From contig CM065181.1 in NCBI GenBank assembly GCA_033026295.1, positions 10,449,001 to 10,513,000 of the forward strand: 64,000 nt of DNA. The letters run 5' to 3'. Source of the DNA: Channa striata (lineage: Eukaryota; Chordata; Actinopteri; Anabantiformes; Channidae). The notes under the pieces are model-generated. The model saw nothing but the letters and a program-made list of their open reading frames with translations. It searched no databases and was not told where the DNA came from. Positions 30,038 through 50,000 of this stretch are shown in pieces. Each line of letters begins with the position of its first letter. The first letter of the stretch is position 1. Made by a program: the position numbers and the translations under genes.

Positions 30038-33000
30038 ACATGCAGATCCACTTAATCCCCAGTCTGCTAATCAGCGACTTGCTGATGTGTAGTGAGGCTG
30101 CACAGCCATTTGCCTGTTATGTTCCCTATGACAACATCAACAATTACTGCTTGAATTATGATGCATATGAGTCCCCCTGTCGGTTTAAGTTAATATGGCA
30201 TAGTGCTAGAATAGATGTAGCCCGGGTTTGAAAACACAATACCAGTGTCTTGCTGTCGCTGCAGAGTTTAGTAACAGTGTTAGGAGAAATACAAAAACAA
30301 TGCACTGCTAGGGGATATGTAGGGGTGTATATTCATCCCTTATGAAAAATACATGATGTAAAAGTCAATTTATGCTGTGCTGGGTAGTTTGTTTAATTGA
30401 CTGACACTGTTATGTCAATCAATTACCCATTTAAGTCGTTCTATTTTTAATTTATCTTAAGTGTCAGGAGATTAAATATTTTTGTTTTTTGCACTATTAG
30501 TTAGATACAATAACACCTTTATGATCTCACCTTGGGTTCTGGGAAAGTGAAACAAACTGTTACTTGTTTTTAATGCTATAGTTATGAACTGCAGTGTGTA
30601 GGACAGAATTGTGTTTGAGCAAATAAGCCACCTTCAGCTGTAGTGTGTTAGCTCCGTTTGCCACTTAGCTTTTTCAAATTTCAAATGTTTTAAATTCATT
30701 TTATTATTACTATTATTACTATGTCTAAGGTATGTTATATTGATCATCATTTAAGATGATTTTATTCAGATATGGTCACATGGGTTTTATTTGATTAGGT
30801 GAGGTGGGCTCAGGAAAGACTACCTTGGTTGCCAAACTGCAGGGAGTCGAGGAGTACATGAAAGGACGTGGGCTAGAATATCTTTACTTCAGTGTCCATG
30901 ATGACGACATTGATGGTAAGGCCATCAAACATCTATTCTTCTGTTTGTCACTGGAGAATAAACACAGCACCTTTAAAATAACCAGTCCAATAATCCACCT
31001 TTCTGCATGTGTGTGTTAAGACCACACTAGGTGCAATGCCTGGGTTTTGGACGGAGATCTTTACCACAAAGGTCTCCAGGGAGTAGCTGTGCCAGCAGAC
31101 ATGATCGGCAACACATTGCTGCTGATAACAGTTGACATGTCACGGCCTTGGAATGCCCTGGACTCCCTCCAGAAGTGGGCCGCTGTCGCTAGGGAACACA
31201 CCGACAAACTGCGACTTGCCCCGGAAACACTGCGGGAGTTGGAGCACAAAAGTGAGTCATACTGACAGCAGTCAGACTAATATGTGAGATGCAAAACAGA
31301 AAAGACAACAGTGATTTTCTTACTTGGCAAAATGTGCTTATATAACTCTAGAGTTCAAATAAAAAGCCTTTCTGTCAAAGTTTTTCTAAAAAGTTGTATG
31401 TTGGATTACTAAATTTAATACTCTTTGTGATTTGGCTATGGTAATGTTTTTTGCATATTTGCAGTTGTAAAACAGTTCCAGGAGTACACAGAACCAGGCA
31501 GTGGGGAAGATGGCACTCCACAGAGGAGGAGTGAAGAGGAGGAGAGCATACTTTTGCCATTAGGGGACAACACACTCACACACAACCTGGGCATACCAGT
31601 GGTGGTGGTCTGCACCAAGGTAAGCATCACACTCAGGTTATAAGTGATGTTTATGTATGTAAATATTAGGACACTTATCAAAACTGTACATGACTGTGAA
31701 AGTTGTGTTATAGGACTGCAGATATAATACAATGGCTGCAAAAACGCATTGTTTATCAATTGCTTTGTTTTATTAAACTATTTATTAAAACAGACTGAGT
31801 TTTGAAAAATTTCTTTTTGTAATGTATAAAAGATTTTCATCTCAGTGCAGTGCAGTGTTGATTTATTGCATCGACTCACACACAGTCACCTCTTTGACAT
31901 CTTATTTGTCCTCAGTGTGATGCCATCAGCACATTGGAGAAGGAGCATGACTACAGAGACGAACACCTGGACTTCATCCAGTCCCACATCAGACACTTCT
32001 GTCTGCAGTGTATCCTTCACTAAACAATGTTCTTTCTTGAGTGTTACTTTTGGCTGGCATAAGCTAAAAAGTTGTTAAATCCAAAACAACATTCAGGTTT
32101 TAAACTTGGCTGTTGATCAATACTACTGTCTCTATAATTTCTGGGTCTAGTTCTTAAATGTCTGACATCCACATTTTTTTCCTAAATAATTCCAAAATTC
32201 AGCTTTTCAATGATGAAGATGACCAAAAGCAAAGTTCTTGTCAGTATTATGTTTGCAGTACTTTAGCCACTGTTCATGTTGTCAGCACTTTTGATATTGC
32301 TTTGCTCCAAAGAGAGTTCAATAAGAGTCATAGATCAGCCAGTACCACTAAAAATTGTTTGGTTTTGAGACTCATTTCTTCAGTCAACAATCAGGGAAAA
32401 GAAAATTACATTTTCAATTGTTATTTTGTTTACATTGAGCCAAGGTTGTGCACTGCTTCAATTTTTCTGTGTACTGGTAGCAATTAGCAGAGGTTTTTCT
32501 ATAGTACTACTTTATTAAGAAATTTATCTTTGTCAAAGTGATGTTGGTTTTATTTTTGTCACTATAATTCGCAATTGAGAATTAAAAATACCCTTGACAG
32601 CTAGTTAAGATGGAGCATCTCTGATTTACACATCAGTAAAGGAGATGAAGAACCTGGACATCCTGTACAAATATATAGTCCATAGACTCTATGGCTTCCC
32701 CTTCCACTGCCCCGCACAAGTGGTGGAAAGAGATGCTGTTTTCATGTAAGCATGCATGTGTGTGTGTTTCCTAGGCCTGTAGGACCATCAGCATTTTGTT
32801 GGTAACCCTCTTTGTCTTTTACCAGCCCATCAGGTTGGGACAATGAGAAAAAAATTGCCATACTACATGAGAACTTCCAGACGGTAAAAGCAGAAGACAG
32901 CTTTGAGGACGTAATAGTCAAACCACCAGTCAGAAAGGTACCAAGTCCTACAAACGACTTTAACAACGTAAAATTATTTTTACCTTCTGTATCAAATGCG

Positions 33001-35549
33001 CAGCCAGTGCACCAAACTTAACCCAAAATTAACACTGGGAGGTTTTTTTGCTCTAACTTAGTAGCTGTTATAGAGCCATGAAGGAAAACTTTAAGCAAAA
33101 AAAAAAAAATTTTTTTATCCCCTCGCCAGATTGTACATGAAAAGGAGATTCAAGCAGAAGATGACCAAGTATTTCTGGTAAAACTGCAGTCGCTGCTCGC
33201 CAAACAGCCCACGGCAACAGCTGGAAGACCAGTAGTGAGTGCTCCTTTGTCTAGTTTCACAAGATGACGGAAACATCTCTTCAGCATGAATGCATGTGAA
33301 ATAAACTGATGTTTTTTTATAGGACACCACTAGCAGAGCACCCACTGGCTCCCCAAGAACGAGTAATCGTTCCGCAGCGGCCAACGTAGCAAATGCTATG
33401 CCACAATCAGGTAAGTTAGAACCATAACCACTGTCGATTGCTCAGTCAGTCGCTTGGCTGCGTGTCAACTCTAGTCCCTGTGGGCTGCAGGTCAGACCAG
33501 TGAGGGTGTGTTGGCCAACTTCTTCAACAGTCTACTGACAAAGAAGGCAGGGACAGGGGGACCTGGGACACCAGGTGGGGGTAACAATACTCCAGGAACT
33601 GTACGCAAGTCAGGTAAGGCCACAGCCCTATGTTTTTGTAGGCTAGAGAACTGTGATAATTAATTTAACAGATTTTAAGCACACCATCCTAGTCATTTGT
33701 CTTCACTTAGCTTTTTTTTTTGTTTTTGCCTTCCATCTACATCCTTAATTTTTTCTACATTTGTACTCTCCTGTCCTCTGCTCCAGACATGAACATAACA
33801 CATGGTAAAGACAATCATGAAATGATATCTGTGTATCTACGAGCCTTACAAACATGCACCCATCATCTCTATGCCTGCTCGTATCTCTGTTGGACAATGT
33901 CCTTATTCTCATTCTCTTTGTTGTGAATCTCCACTAATAACATCAATCATAATGTGTATATGTGTATGCACTAGTCAGAGGATGCTGGCCACGTTAAGGT
34001 GTGTGTGAGAGATACTCCTCATTCCTTTATTGCTGCTTGTGTATGTCACTGTTCATTCTCGGAAGCATCTGTTTTTTTTTTTTTTGTTGTTTTTTTTTAC
34101 CCTACTTCCCTGAGCTTTTTCTTTAATTCTCCAAGGAGGAACAATGCTGGGAATAAGCCTCCTGTATCACCTGTTTTCTTCTTGTTTAGAAGATCAGAAC
34201 CTGGACTGGTCTGAAGGCTAAGAAATGTGTTATACATTCTATTCCATTACATAGATTATATCCAAGGTGAAATGTTTTGTTTTTATTTAATTTTTCAGTT
34301 AGAAACAATCAAAATTGTGGTGCAGGAGATCTTCCCAAAGATATTTAAATCCCTTTTGAAACTTATTATTTTGTGCCTTGTTTTTTTTTTTCAAGACAGC
34401 AGTCAGTTGTAATAAATTAAGAATTTAAAAACCGACCATTAAAAGTTCTTTACAAATTACACAGTTTTTGTTAGATCTCTTATAAAATCAGAAACATCTA
34501 CATTTCATGACAAGTTGATTGGATCTAGCAGCTGTGTGTCGAATTATAGGTATTTGTTTCATATTAATGGCTAGAGCCACAAACAAAGGAAGGCAAAGAG
34601 ATCTCAGATATGCATTTTTGTTTTCTTATTTCACTGAGGGACTGAGACAATATGCTATTTAATGCTAGTTTGAAACTAATATTATTCTAATAACCTATAT
34701 CCACTTTGCTCCCCTATTTTTATTTTTTACTTTTTGGCATGTTGCATTGCATTTGTCATAACTAATATCTGCCACAAACAGTACACATGATTGTAAGTAA
34801 AGCTGGGTAATACTGAAAAAAATATTTCAAACATATTGGCTATACACACAGATAACCCAACATGCAGAATGAGAAGTGCTGGTTTTCTCTGAATGAGATA
34901 TGGTTTGAAGTTAGTAACTGTTTGCACAGTGTTTGCAAAAAGTGAACTGTAAAGTTTCATGTCAGTTTTTGCAATTAACTCCATATGCAAATATGTAAAA
35001 ATGCATTTGGTATTATCAAAGGTCTATTTGTGCATAACATGCATGAGGCAGAAAGGTATGAGATTAAAAAAAAAACTATTTATTACTGCAATATAATATG
35101 TAAACTGCTGATCCTTGGCTGCCATGCAACCTTCTGAACAACAGCAGCAGTGGTTCCATTCATCTCAACAGTAAGAGGATGCAATATTTGATTCAGCAAC
35201 AAATACAATAACAAGCAATCTAAATAAGTTTGCAAAATAATTTTCAAATCGAGCCAATATAATTAAACCCAGCTCTTATTTTAACCATGTGTAATTGCCT
35301 TTGTGCTTTTTGAAATTTGTTTAAACATCTCAATAATGCATCAGATAAATGTTTGTGTCTCTACATTAGTTTTCCCTTTAATATGCTCTTGATTTAAATG
35401 TTTTTATGCACCTACCTGCATTTGATACAGGTTCCAAACTTGGCCTGAGTGATGTACAGGCGGAACTGGACCGCATATCCAGCCGGGAGACTGACTCTGA
35501 CTTGCCCAATGCCAATGAGACCCCTGCCACTGACGGCCAGGACACATGA
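29185..35549 (+). CDS. dync1li1: Cytoplasmic dynein 1 light intermediate chain 1, complete coding region
   Basis: This dynein subunit links the motor's heavy chain to cargo adaptors through a Ras-like G domain and a C-terminal adaptor-binding tail. Exons are 29185-29288, 29525-29598, 30799-30915, 31021-31251, 31465-31619, 31916-32009, 32610-32745, 32826-32937, 33130-33234, 33323-33410, 33491-33613 and 35431-35549. They total 1458 nt, or 485 residues. The P-loop is GEVGSGKTT. Other family blocks are GRGLEYLY, DGDLYHKGL, LTHNLGIPVVVVCTKCDAI, KEHDYRDEHLDFIQSHIR, PSGWDNEKKIAILHENFQT, PPVRK and DDQVFLVKLQSLLAKQP. In the tail, TSEGVLANFFNSLL is the amphipathic helix that binds adaptors, and LSDVQAELDRI lies near the end. 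The start ATG at 29185 overlaps a YY1-like AGATGGCG. I favour chain 1 over chain 2 from EGVLANFFNSLL, LSDVQAELDRI and linkage to beta-catenin. The protein is shorter than human (about 523 residues), mainly in the linkers. Confidence 0.94.
29999..30036. repeat. (AC)n microsatellite
   Basis: Nineteen AC units lie in dync1li1 intron 2. Confidence 0.92.
33787..33804 (+). other. Candidate 18-nt microexon in dync1li1
   Basis: Eighteen bases lie between a pyrimidine-rich CTCTGCTCCAG acceptor and a GTAAAG donor. In phase they would add six residues (DMNITH) between KSG and SKLG. Both flanking exons have the matching phase 1, so inclusion keeps the frame. Human chain 1 has no obvious counterpart here that I recall, so this is inference from splice signals. 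Confidence 0.35.
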
Positions 35550-36770
35550 AGACCAACACACTCCATCCTAATCTCCTTCTCTCCCCTCTTCCAACTCAGT
35601 CACCCACCACCTCTCTTGTCCTTCCTCCAGCCACTCTCACCCTCCCCTTTATAACAACGATGTGGGGAAAGAAAGGAAGCTGGGGCGGCTAAGGAGGGGT
35701 GGACGCAGTTTCTCCCTCTCCATCGTCTTTCCCTCTTCTCAAAAGGAGAACTCATCCTCTCCTCCTCTATCATCTTCCACACCTTCTTCTTTTCCTCTCT
35801 CTTCTCTTCCTGGCTGAGGGCGAGTGTTTGTTACTGTTACATACAAGGCTGTCTGTTACATGAGAATTAATGGGTGCGGGGGACCAATGGGGGGCATGAA
35901 AGTTGGAATGAGAAGAAGTGAGAGGTGGGTTGAATTGATTGCAAGAATAAAGTGAGGGTGTTTTATCCATCCATTTTTTGTGATGGTACAACTAGTGTTT
36001 TTACTTCTAGGAACTGCTGAAGGGTGGAAGAAACTGCACTTAGGTACTATAGGAATGAATGTGTGTATATGTATGTGGGGCAAAGCACTGTATGATGGGC
36101 CAGAAGAAGAGATTGAGAACAAAAAAAATGCCTGAAACAAAATTGCAAAACATTTTTTAAGATGAAGGGAAAAACATTATCAGTATTGTATGAGTGTGAG
36201 AGTAATGCAGGTGTAGAAAATTAAGGATGGTACTTCAACCTAGACCTCTCTGTTGAGAGATTTCTGGCTGTTTGCATTTCAACCAAAATGCAAAAAACAT
36301 AACTATGCTCTTTCATTACAAGCTCTTAAAACAGTGAATACACTAAAATTATAGCAGCGCTGTCTGCTAAACTACACAAACCCAACCTGAAAAAAGTATA
36401 CTACAAAATCACTTTCAAGCACTAGTCCTGTTTAGAAGATGCCCCAGGTCCATAGCGACACCCAGTCCTACGAACCCCCACCGTGGTTCATACTACTCAA
36501 ACCTGTAGATAACACAGTGCACTGAAAAGGGAGTGTGGGTAATTAGCTGAGCTTTACTTGTACAGAAAGAAACACTAGTAATTCAGTTTCATAAGTACTG
36601 CAGGCTGGGTGGGTGGGTGGGTGGGCATGGGGGTCACAACATGGGAGGGTCACATCAAGAATGTACAGTCATTGTCTTGCTGATTGGTCCTGTTATTTCA
36701 GAGCTCTGTGTTGGCGTTTGTATAATCAGATCTGTTAAATCAGTTCAATAAAAGGTGTATTTATTCGGAT
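35550..36770 (+). other. dync1li1 3' UTR with poly(A) signals
   Basis: Pyrimidine-rich sequence follows the stop codon. AATAAA at 36747-36752 is the likely distal poly(A) signal and AATAAA near 35945-35950 a proximal alternative. A (GGGT)n stretch at 36604-36625 could form a G-quadruplex in the RNA. Confidence 0.6.
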
Positions 36771-37075
36771 TCATCCACATGGCTTCCTTTTCTTTCTTTA
36801 GTCATCCCTGTCAAGAATCATGAGTAGAAATTGGTCCAGCATCTTTCAGCTAGATGATTTGGCATTGAACTCAAGTTACCCTTATGCAAGACACTGAATT
36901 ACCATAAAGACAATGGGTAATTATTCAAAAGGCTATTTTTGGAGTATCTGATGTGCATGTTTTAGTTCAGACAGACATTTGATATTTTGTTCTCTTTACT
37001 TTGCGGCATTTATGGGGTTTATTTTGAAACGAATGAAATTGCCATTTTGTACATCAATCAAAACACAATACCCAT

Positions 37076-37205
37076 CCATTCATTATCTGTAACTGCTTAT
37101 CCTGCTGACAGTTGCAGGGGCCCTCTCCCAGTTGTCAGTTGGTGAGAGCCAGGGTACACCCTGGACATGCCACCAGTCTCTCAGGGCCAACACAGACAGA
37201 AGACA
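37076..37205 (-). repeat. Truncated dispersed fish repeat
   Basis: Words such as ATTATCTGTAACTGCTTATC and GTACACCCTGGACATGCCACC match the minus orientation of the repeat at 3612-4131. This copy is truncated in the dync1li1 to beta-catenin intergenic region. Confidence 0.6.
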
Positions 37206-38640
37206 CAATGCCCATAATAAAGTAATAATATGAGATTTTTATTGCAAGTCTGTTAAAAATAAACAGATCTTTTAATTACAAAGCTTTTCTGACCCTTCAA
37301 TTCAATTATTTTTTGAAAACCCCTTGGAAGCATCTAAAGTGCTTTGAGCAACTTTGGGTTCAGTGTCAAGGACATTTCAACATGTTGCCAGCAGGGCCTG
37401 GGAATAAAACAACTGACCATGTGTTGCATAGACAACTACCTTATCAAATTAGCTACAGCTGCGTCATGCTTTGTTTTATTCCATTGCTCTGGTCGATTTC
37501 CTGCCACAAAATGTTGATCCAGAGTTCTTTGAACTTTGGATCATGGTTTTCTCAAACACTGTGTTAAGTGTGGTACCCTCTATACACAAGTGTTTGCCTT
37601 TCTAATCAATTTGCCACAGGTGGACACATCTCAAGGAGAATTAAATGAAACACCATGTACTGCACCACAGTTTTAGTGTCAGCAAACATTACTGAAGGAA
37701 ATAATAGATTTCATTGTCTGGTTGTTAATAGATTTGCAAAAATAACTAAAGCATGTATTCCGTTTGTGGGATATTGAGTGCAGATTGATTATTATTTTCC
37801 AATTTGGTGTTACTGTGGTGATTTTTTTAACCGCACCACAGCACTTACTAAAGGCTTATTGTATTGTACCATTTAAGTTACTTGTCCACCTGGTGTAGAC
37901 ACTGTTTGCAGCTGCAACATGTGTGAATACCCAGTACAAGAATCAGTTTAGCAAAGATAATAAATTACACTTTTTTTTTTTTTAGATGGATCATTTCAGA
38001 TAGAAATGTTTTAAGTGATAATTGTGTTTTGATAGTCGGGCATGAGATTCCTTTTCTATTTCCTACAGTAACAATGTGCTCTCTGATAACTCTTTGGACT
38101 TTGACCTTTTCTGGTCAATGGCATGTCAAACACATGAGCATGCATTATATGCATGACACTTTCTGCTATGAGAAAGAAGCTGAAGCATATGCATTTAAAT
38201 GACTGTTAGACATTAGACTGTTGTTATAAAGGTTTTTACATTTCTTGAGTTTATGTTTTGCAGTGTACATTTCCGTTTAATTGTGTGTGCATGTGAAAAG
38301 TGAATTCGAGATGTCCTTGCAAGATCCTAGCAAGATTATGACTTGTTGACAGTAAATAAGTAAATTAACGAATTATATAGTTTTGTTAGGGGTAATGATT
38401 GTGTTTATTGTATCACATAACAGAAACTCATAAGTCACATTTCTTTGTGATAAATTCCACCCACCACCACATACACACATGACTACTGCCAGTCTCTCCC
38501 ATATTTCATTTCCGTCAGTGAAACAGCTCAAACTTGGAAATATATCAGCATTAAGCAGTAACAGTAAAATAATAGTTTCGACACTAAAACTTTATGGAAA
38601 ACGGCGACCTATTTTTCCTAGTGCGGCAGAATACAGTATT
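37206..38640. other. Intergenic region upstream of beta-catenin
   Basis: AT-rich sequence with no conserved coding exon that I can see. The open frame at 38479-38724 runs into the GC-richer beta-catenin promoter and is probably not a gene. Confidence 0.5.
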
Positions 38641-38819
38641 TTCTCCCTCGCCATCTTGACGTTCGATCGCACAGGCGGAAGCAACATCTTCGGCGGAGCA
38701 ACAGCGGGTGTGGTTCGGACTTGAACGGGCGGTTCACTTAGCAACCCTTTTCGTATTTTCAGCCAGGAGAAAGGAGAAATTTTCCCTTACAAGAATCACG
38801 GAGGAGCCGCTCAACTCTG
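38641..38819 (+). promoter_or_regulatory. Candidate beta-catenin promoter and non-coding exon 1
   Basis: A GC- and CpG-richer block ends in the donor CTCTG then GTAAAG, with the exon edge at 38819. It lies about 1 kb upstream of the first coding exon (39803-39852), matching the usual beta-catenin layout of a non-coding first exon followed by a large first intron. No TATA box is evident. The transcription start is not resolvable from sequence. Confidence 0.45.
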
Positions 38820-39839
38820 GTAAAGACAGCGTGTTTGCTAAAGCTGTTATATAACACATGTGCCGCGCGTCATTGCAGGTTTCAGCAAAGAAAATCATCT
38901 TTGGCCAGGGAGGGGGCTCCGGTGGGGTTTTCTGATTTGGCTGGCAGCACAGCAGGTTTTGTACGGTGGCGTTTGGATCTACTTTTCGTACGTTCTGGCT
39001 AAGCTAAGCTAATCAGCCCAGAATTCAATATTTTCAGGGTTTGCTCCCATTAACGATTCTGAAAATGAAGTCATTAGTGACGAAAACAGTGTCTGATAGC
39101 AAATGCATATTGGACATGTCATTAATGTTTGGATTTTGTGAGTGAAGCTCTGGACAGCGTTTGTTTATATTAGCTAGTTGGCTAACTAATGGAGGGGTTA
39201 GCTACGCACGTTAGGTTAACAGCTTAGCGAGCTTTCAAGGTAAGCTAGTCAACCTGGTAGCTAGCAGTAGTGGCTAATACATGCTAGCGCCTCGTTCATG
39301 AAATATGTAAATGAAATATGTCGCCTATATGTTTTTTGTTGAGTTTTGATTAACGAGCTCGTTATACACGTTCTGCTCGCATACCATGAGAGGAGGAGTC
39401 ATGAAAGTGATTGCGGGGCGGTGGGTGGAACGTTAGTTTCTCTCATTGGAAACCCAATCTGCGAGGTCGGAACTTGGCCGTGGTGGGGGGAGGGGGAAAT
39501 ATGCCTTTGATGTTCTTCGCCGCTGAATGGTGAATTGTGTTAGCGCTGGCCTGGAAATACCCACGGCTTTGCTCTCTCGGCTGGAGGTGGAGGCTCGGCA
39601 TTTCCCCTGGTAGCTACGTTAGCAAGCCAAACAAGAGTGAATCAGAGCAGACACAGGTAGAGCCGGAGACAGTTGTTTTTAGAATTCAGACTACGTAGGT
39701 GAAACGCATAAACTTTTGAGATTAGGCCTGGCCAACAAGAAGTCAAGGTTGAGAGTATCGTCAGTCTTATTTTCCGCTGTGTACTTATTTCCTTCTACAC
39801 AGACATATCTGCTGTGCGGGCTGAGGGCAGGCAAGAACA

Positions 39840-46539
<6,700 letters not shown>

Positions 46540-47560
46540 GATTGGTGAGGCAGAGCTCCACAAAACATTTAAATGACTAATTTTTAGTAAATGCAGTGTT
46601 GATAAAACAGGCAATGCATTCATTCAAATGTATCTTTTGTGCTCTTTTGCAGTTGTTCTGTTAGAACCTGCATTGTGATTGCCCTGTAGAATTTAAGGTA
46701 GAAAGAGAAGTAATGGGTCTTGGAAAGTGCCTGACACAAGAAATTGAAGATGGTTGCCATAAGAATGTTTAACGCAAGTCGAAACGAAGGAAAAGTAAGG
46801 GTTAAAATAACAGATGTGAAATCACACAATGGAGGTTTTGGAGCAGGTTATCTAAATGGATGAGTGCACATGAGGTGGATCTTAAAGTTTGAAACACATG
46901 TTTTAGCCTTGCCTGTATTGTCAGTTTTTTGTTTCTATTTTTCTTATACTATTTTTTTTATTTCTTTTTGTAATAACATTCATTCTCTGTTATGGTACTG
47001 ACCCAGCTTGCCTTCGCACTAGCCATCTTCATTTTCTCCTCAATGCTAATCATTTGTAATTTTTTTAAACGTATATTACATGTAGTGTTAAGTTATAGTG
47101 ATGTTATACAATGTTCCTTTGGTTTATGGCAGAATGTGTAGAACACTAATATTCAGTTGAATTGTACTCTGACTTAAAGTGTAACATTGTGTAGTTTTTT
47201 TTATAATCTCAAAAATGGAGAATTATGCATTCTTAATATGTGCTTGTTTAAGCATAAAATATGTCAGTGTCACAAATGTTCTAAAGGGGGGAAATGGGTG
47301 AAATTGAGGGTGGGTTGGGGATAAAACTAGAGACAAGTGTTTTATATACAGTATCACTGGTAGGTTATCAACTATTTTGTATGCTATCCTTGGATGTCTG
47401 ATAGAAAAGTCTTTAATGCTATCATTGGTGGTTTAATAAAACCCAGTTTTATGTGCTATCAAGGGTAGCTAGGTTGATGAACCAGTTGTAGTCCTGCTGT
47501 GCTTATTTTGGAGACGAGGTTATGACACGGCTGAACAATAAAATGGCATTTTATTTCATT
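46540..47560 (+). other. Beta-catenin 3' UTR and poly(A) signal
   Basis: AT-rich sequence with no coding signal follows the stop codon. AATAAA at 47537-47542, followed by a T-rich stretch, is the likely poly(A) signal. Confidence 0.6.
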
Positions 47561-47905
47561 TAGCCTGTCCTGTGTCTTCTGTCCATCTGCATTATGAAGG
47601 TAACTGTTTGTTCTGAGATAGACAAGCCTCTGTTTTCAGTAGTTTTTATTACATTTGAGGAATATGACATGACATTATGGGGGTATTTACAAGATGCCAG
47701 CTAATCTAAATGTTTCATAAGAATAAGAAAATGAAGGTGCAAGGTTTTTTTTTGGTTACCACCTCATCAGTAGTGTCTCCTGGAATTGAGAGATGAGTTT
47801 ATTTGGGAAATCAGATCAAAGTGTCTTTTTAGTTTTGAACTCCAGGTAAAATGTAGATGTGCTGTTACTTGGGTAAACAATTTATAGTGGTAATTGTGGA
47901 GATTC

Positions 47906-47930
47906 TTTTTTTTTTTTTTTTTTTTTTTTT
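47906..47930. repeat. Poly(T) tract
   Basis: Twenty-five consecutive T residues lie close to the outer end of the left arm of the forkhead inverted repeat. Confidence 0.9.
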
Positions 47931-48842
47931 AAACCAATACTTGCACTTTTAATTGAGTATTGTATGTGTAGATCTATCAGCTCTGCAGCCCTCAGTGTCC
48001 AGACTGACCCATGTCATTATGGCCACCGGTGTCAATATTGAGGCTGTAAATCACCTTACTCTGGACCAAATGAGTACAGTTAATTGGCTCCAACTTATTC
48101 ATTTGTCTTTTTGACATCTCCATGAAATTTTGGTCAGTTTTGTCTTTTTTTGGATAATTTTGTGTTTTTAAGAGAGCTAATATCAACCCTTCCTTCATAA
48201 AGAGACAAAGGTCCCCTGATCTTAGGCCTGTGGGTCGATGCTCAGTTAACCTGTTCATTAATCCTTCTGTGCCTCTTTTGCTATCATCACCTTAGCTTCT
48301 CCAACCCAAGAATGACTAGAGGCAAATTCAATGCTGCCAAACTCACATTTAACACACTGAATTCCGTATTACACCTATACAACTTTCCATTTAAATACAT
48401 GTTTTTTTTTAATGCAAAGATGGTGTATTTACAAATGTTTATTTTACAAGAAAAATTACTTGTTTTGTCATTTTCATAATGTTTTTAATTTACAGTAATC
48501 TAAGTGGTGGAGTACAAGTCTCATTTCCAAATTGAACCACTTCAGCTCGACATCTGCATTATCATTATAATAACCCTGTTCTCTGTTTGAGACTTGACTT
48601 TGCAAAAAGTTTTGAAGGTGATGGTAGTTATTTTAAATGTAATGTGTTATAAGTGTCACTGTGTGTTTAACAGACCTTCAGTGAAACTGTGTTTGTAGAT
48701 ATTACAGCTGTAAATGTGCTAAGACTCTGGAATTATAAATGCTGGCTCAGCTCCCATAACGACACGACAACAACAGTTTCTTTTAGGATTTTATTGAAAA
48801 AAAAACAAACCAAAACAAATGAGAAACTATACAAAAACCCAA

Positions 48843-49839
48843 TCAGAGCCAGAAACGGTAAGGACTGTGGACGAACCCTGGTGCCGAGTAAGTGCTGGAG
48901 CAGCAGAAACAAGGAGCAGCACTGGCTCCGGTGTAGCTGGGGAATGAGGGCTCGGCGCACACACCCATCACAGTGAAGGGCACCGCAGATCCATGAACCG
49001 TGAGTCTGTAGGCTGCGCTGCCCCCTGTTGGGCAGGTGGGGGAACTGGCAGCTGAAGCCTGAAACTGCACAGGTTGCTCAGAGTCCCAGCTGAAGCTCCT
49101 CGTTGTCCCGGCTGGTGGTTCCGCGGACCAGGGCTGCAGCTCCGCTCCGACCGGCGCAGTGGACACGGGAGCCGCTCTGGAGGTCTGCGCAGCGGGACCG
49201 TCTTTCTTCAGGAGGGATTCAATGGAGAAAGGACTGTTGATCTTCACCTCACGCCTGGTCTGCAGAGCTGAGCAGGTCTGCGATGGTCTCCTCACGTTCT
49301 CGGTTTCCACTTTGGAGGCCAACTCAGGGAAAAGCTGCACGATTCCTTTGAAGTGACGACGCACCATCTTCGCCGTGATCTGACTGGAGTCCAGTTTCCA
49401 GTAGTTCCTCTTACTGCCCGGGGAATCTGGAAGCAGTGGAACCTGAAAACACAACACGGACGAGGTGAACGTTTGTCCAGACTCACACAGGGCAAATGGT
49501 TCTGGGCGGGTTCCCGCGAACGGTCCCACTTGTGGAATAAAAACTCACCTTGACGAAACATTTGTAGGTTGATAGACAGACTCTGACGTTGTTTTCTGCA
49601 GATTTTCTGTCTTCGCAGAAAAGCGGCTCCAGCTTGTCCATCAGCTGAAAGACATCAGGTTGACATTTAGGTTGGAGCAGGACAACGTGCGTGTGACGTG
49701 CAAACAACCAGGACATGGTCCGTACCTGTGCAAAGGTGAGCATCTTGCCTGGAGCCTGGTGGAGGGCGAGAGCGATCCGAGCCAGGTGGGTCGTGGCCCC
49801 CCTGAGCTCAGCTCCAGGCTTCTCAGTCTTGTCCTGCAT
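48843..49839 (-). CDS. FoxH1/FAST-like forkhead transcription factor, copy 1 (intact)
   Basis: Minus-strand exons are 49726-49839, 49549-49644 and 48843-49442 (38, 32 and 199 codons plus stop), giving 269 residues. The forkhead domain spans about residues 15-105. Helix 1 reads HLARIALALHQAPGKMLTFAQLMDKL, split across exons 1 and 2. The recognition-helix region reads ENNVRVCLSTYKCFVKV, then SKRNYWKLDSSQITAKMVRRHFKGI. FSIESLLKK further on resembles the segment after the FoxH1 forkhead. FoxH1 proteins partner Smads in Nodal/activin signalling. Two features are odd: the usual PPYTYLAMIAL start is eroded, and the canonical SIRHNLS is replaced by NVRVCLS, so DNA specificity may differ. Poly(A) AATAAA on the minus strand is at 48790-48795. 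It is one of two near-identical inverted copies. Confidence 0.82.
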
Positions 49840-50000
49840 CTTGGTTTGTGTAGAGTCAAGTCTGTGGTGCCACAGCCTCGAGTGAGTGAGTGGATATGTG
49901 GGTCTGAGGTGGTTGGTCCTGCATTTACGACCTGCGGGGACAATGTGGCATGAGAGGGCGGGAGCTGCAGGTTAATGAGACCTTTTCATAGTCAGATGAG

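Larger units (their letters stand above)
47880..50000 (-). repeat. Left arm of forkhead inverted duplication
   Basis: This arm pairs with 54143-55930 in reverse orientation. From 50000 to about 48690 it is almost identical to the partner: paired coordinates sum to 104143, broken only by single-base differences. From about 48690 to 47880 similarity continues but is much lower, and about 240 bp here (roughly 48436-48672) is missing from the other arm. The sharp inner edge at 50000/54143 reads CTCATCTGACTATG on the gene strand. Confidence 0.88.

Noticed and set aside
49660..49953. 97-codon frame antisense to forkhead copy 1, mirrored at 54190-54483
   Set aside because: It exists in both arms because the arms are identical. 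It is the shadow of exon 1, intron 1 and the 5' UTR.
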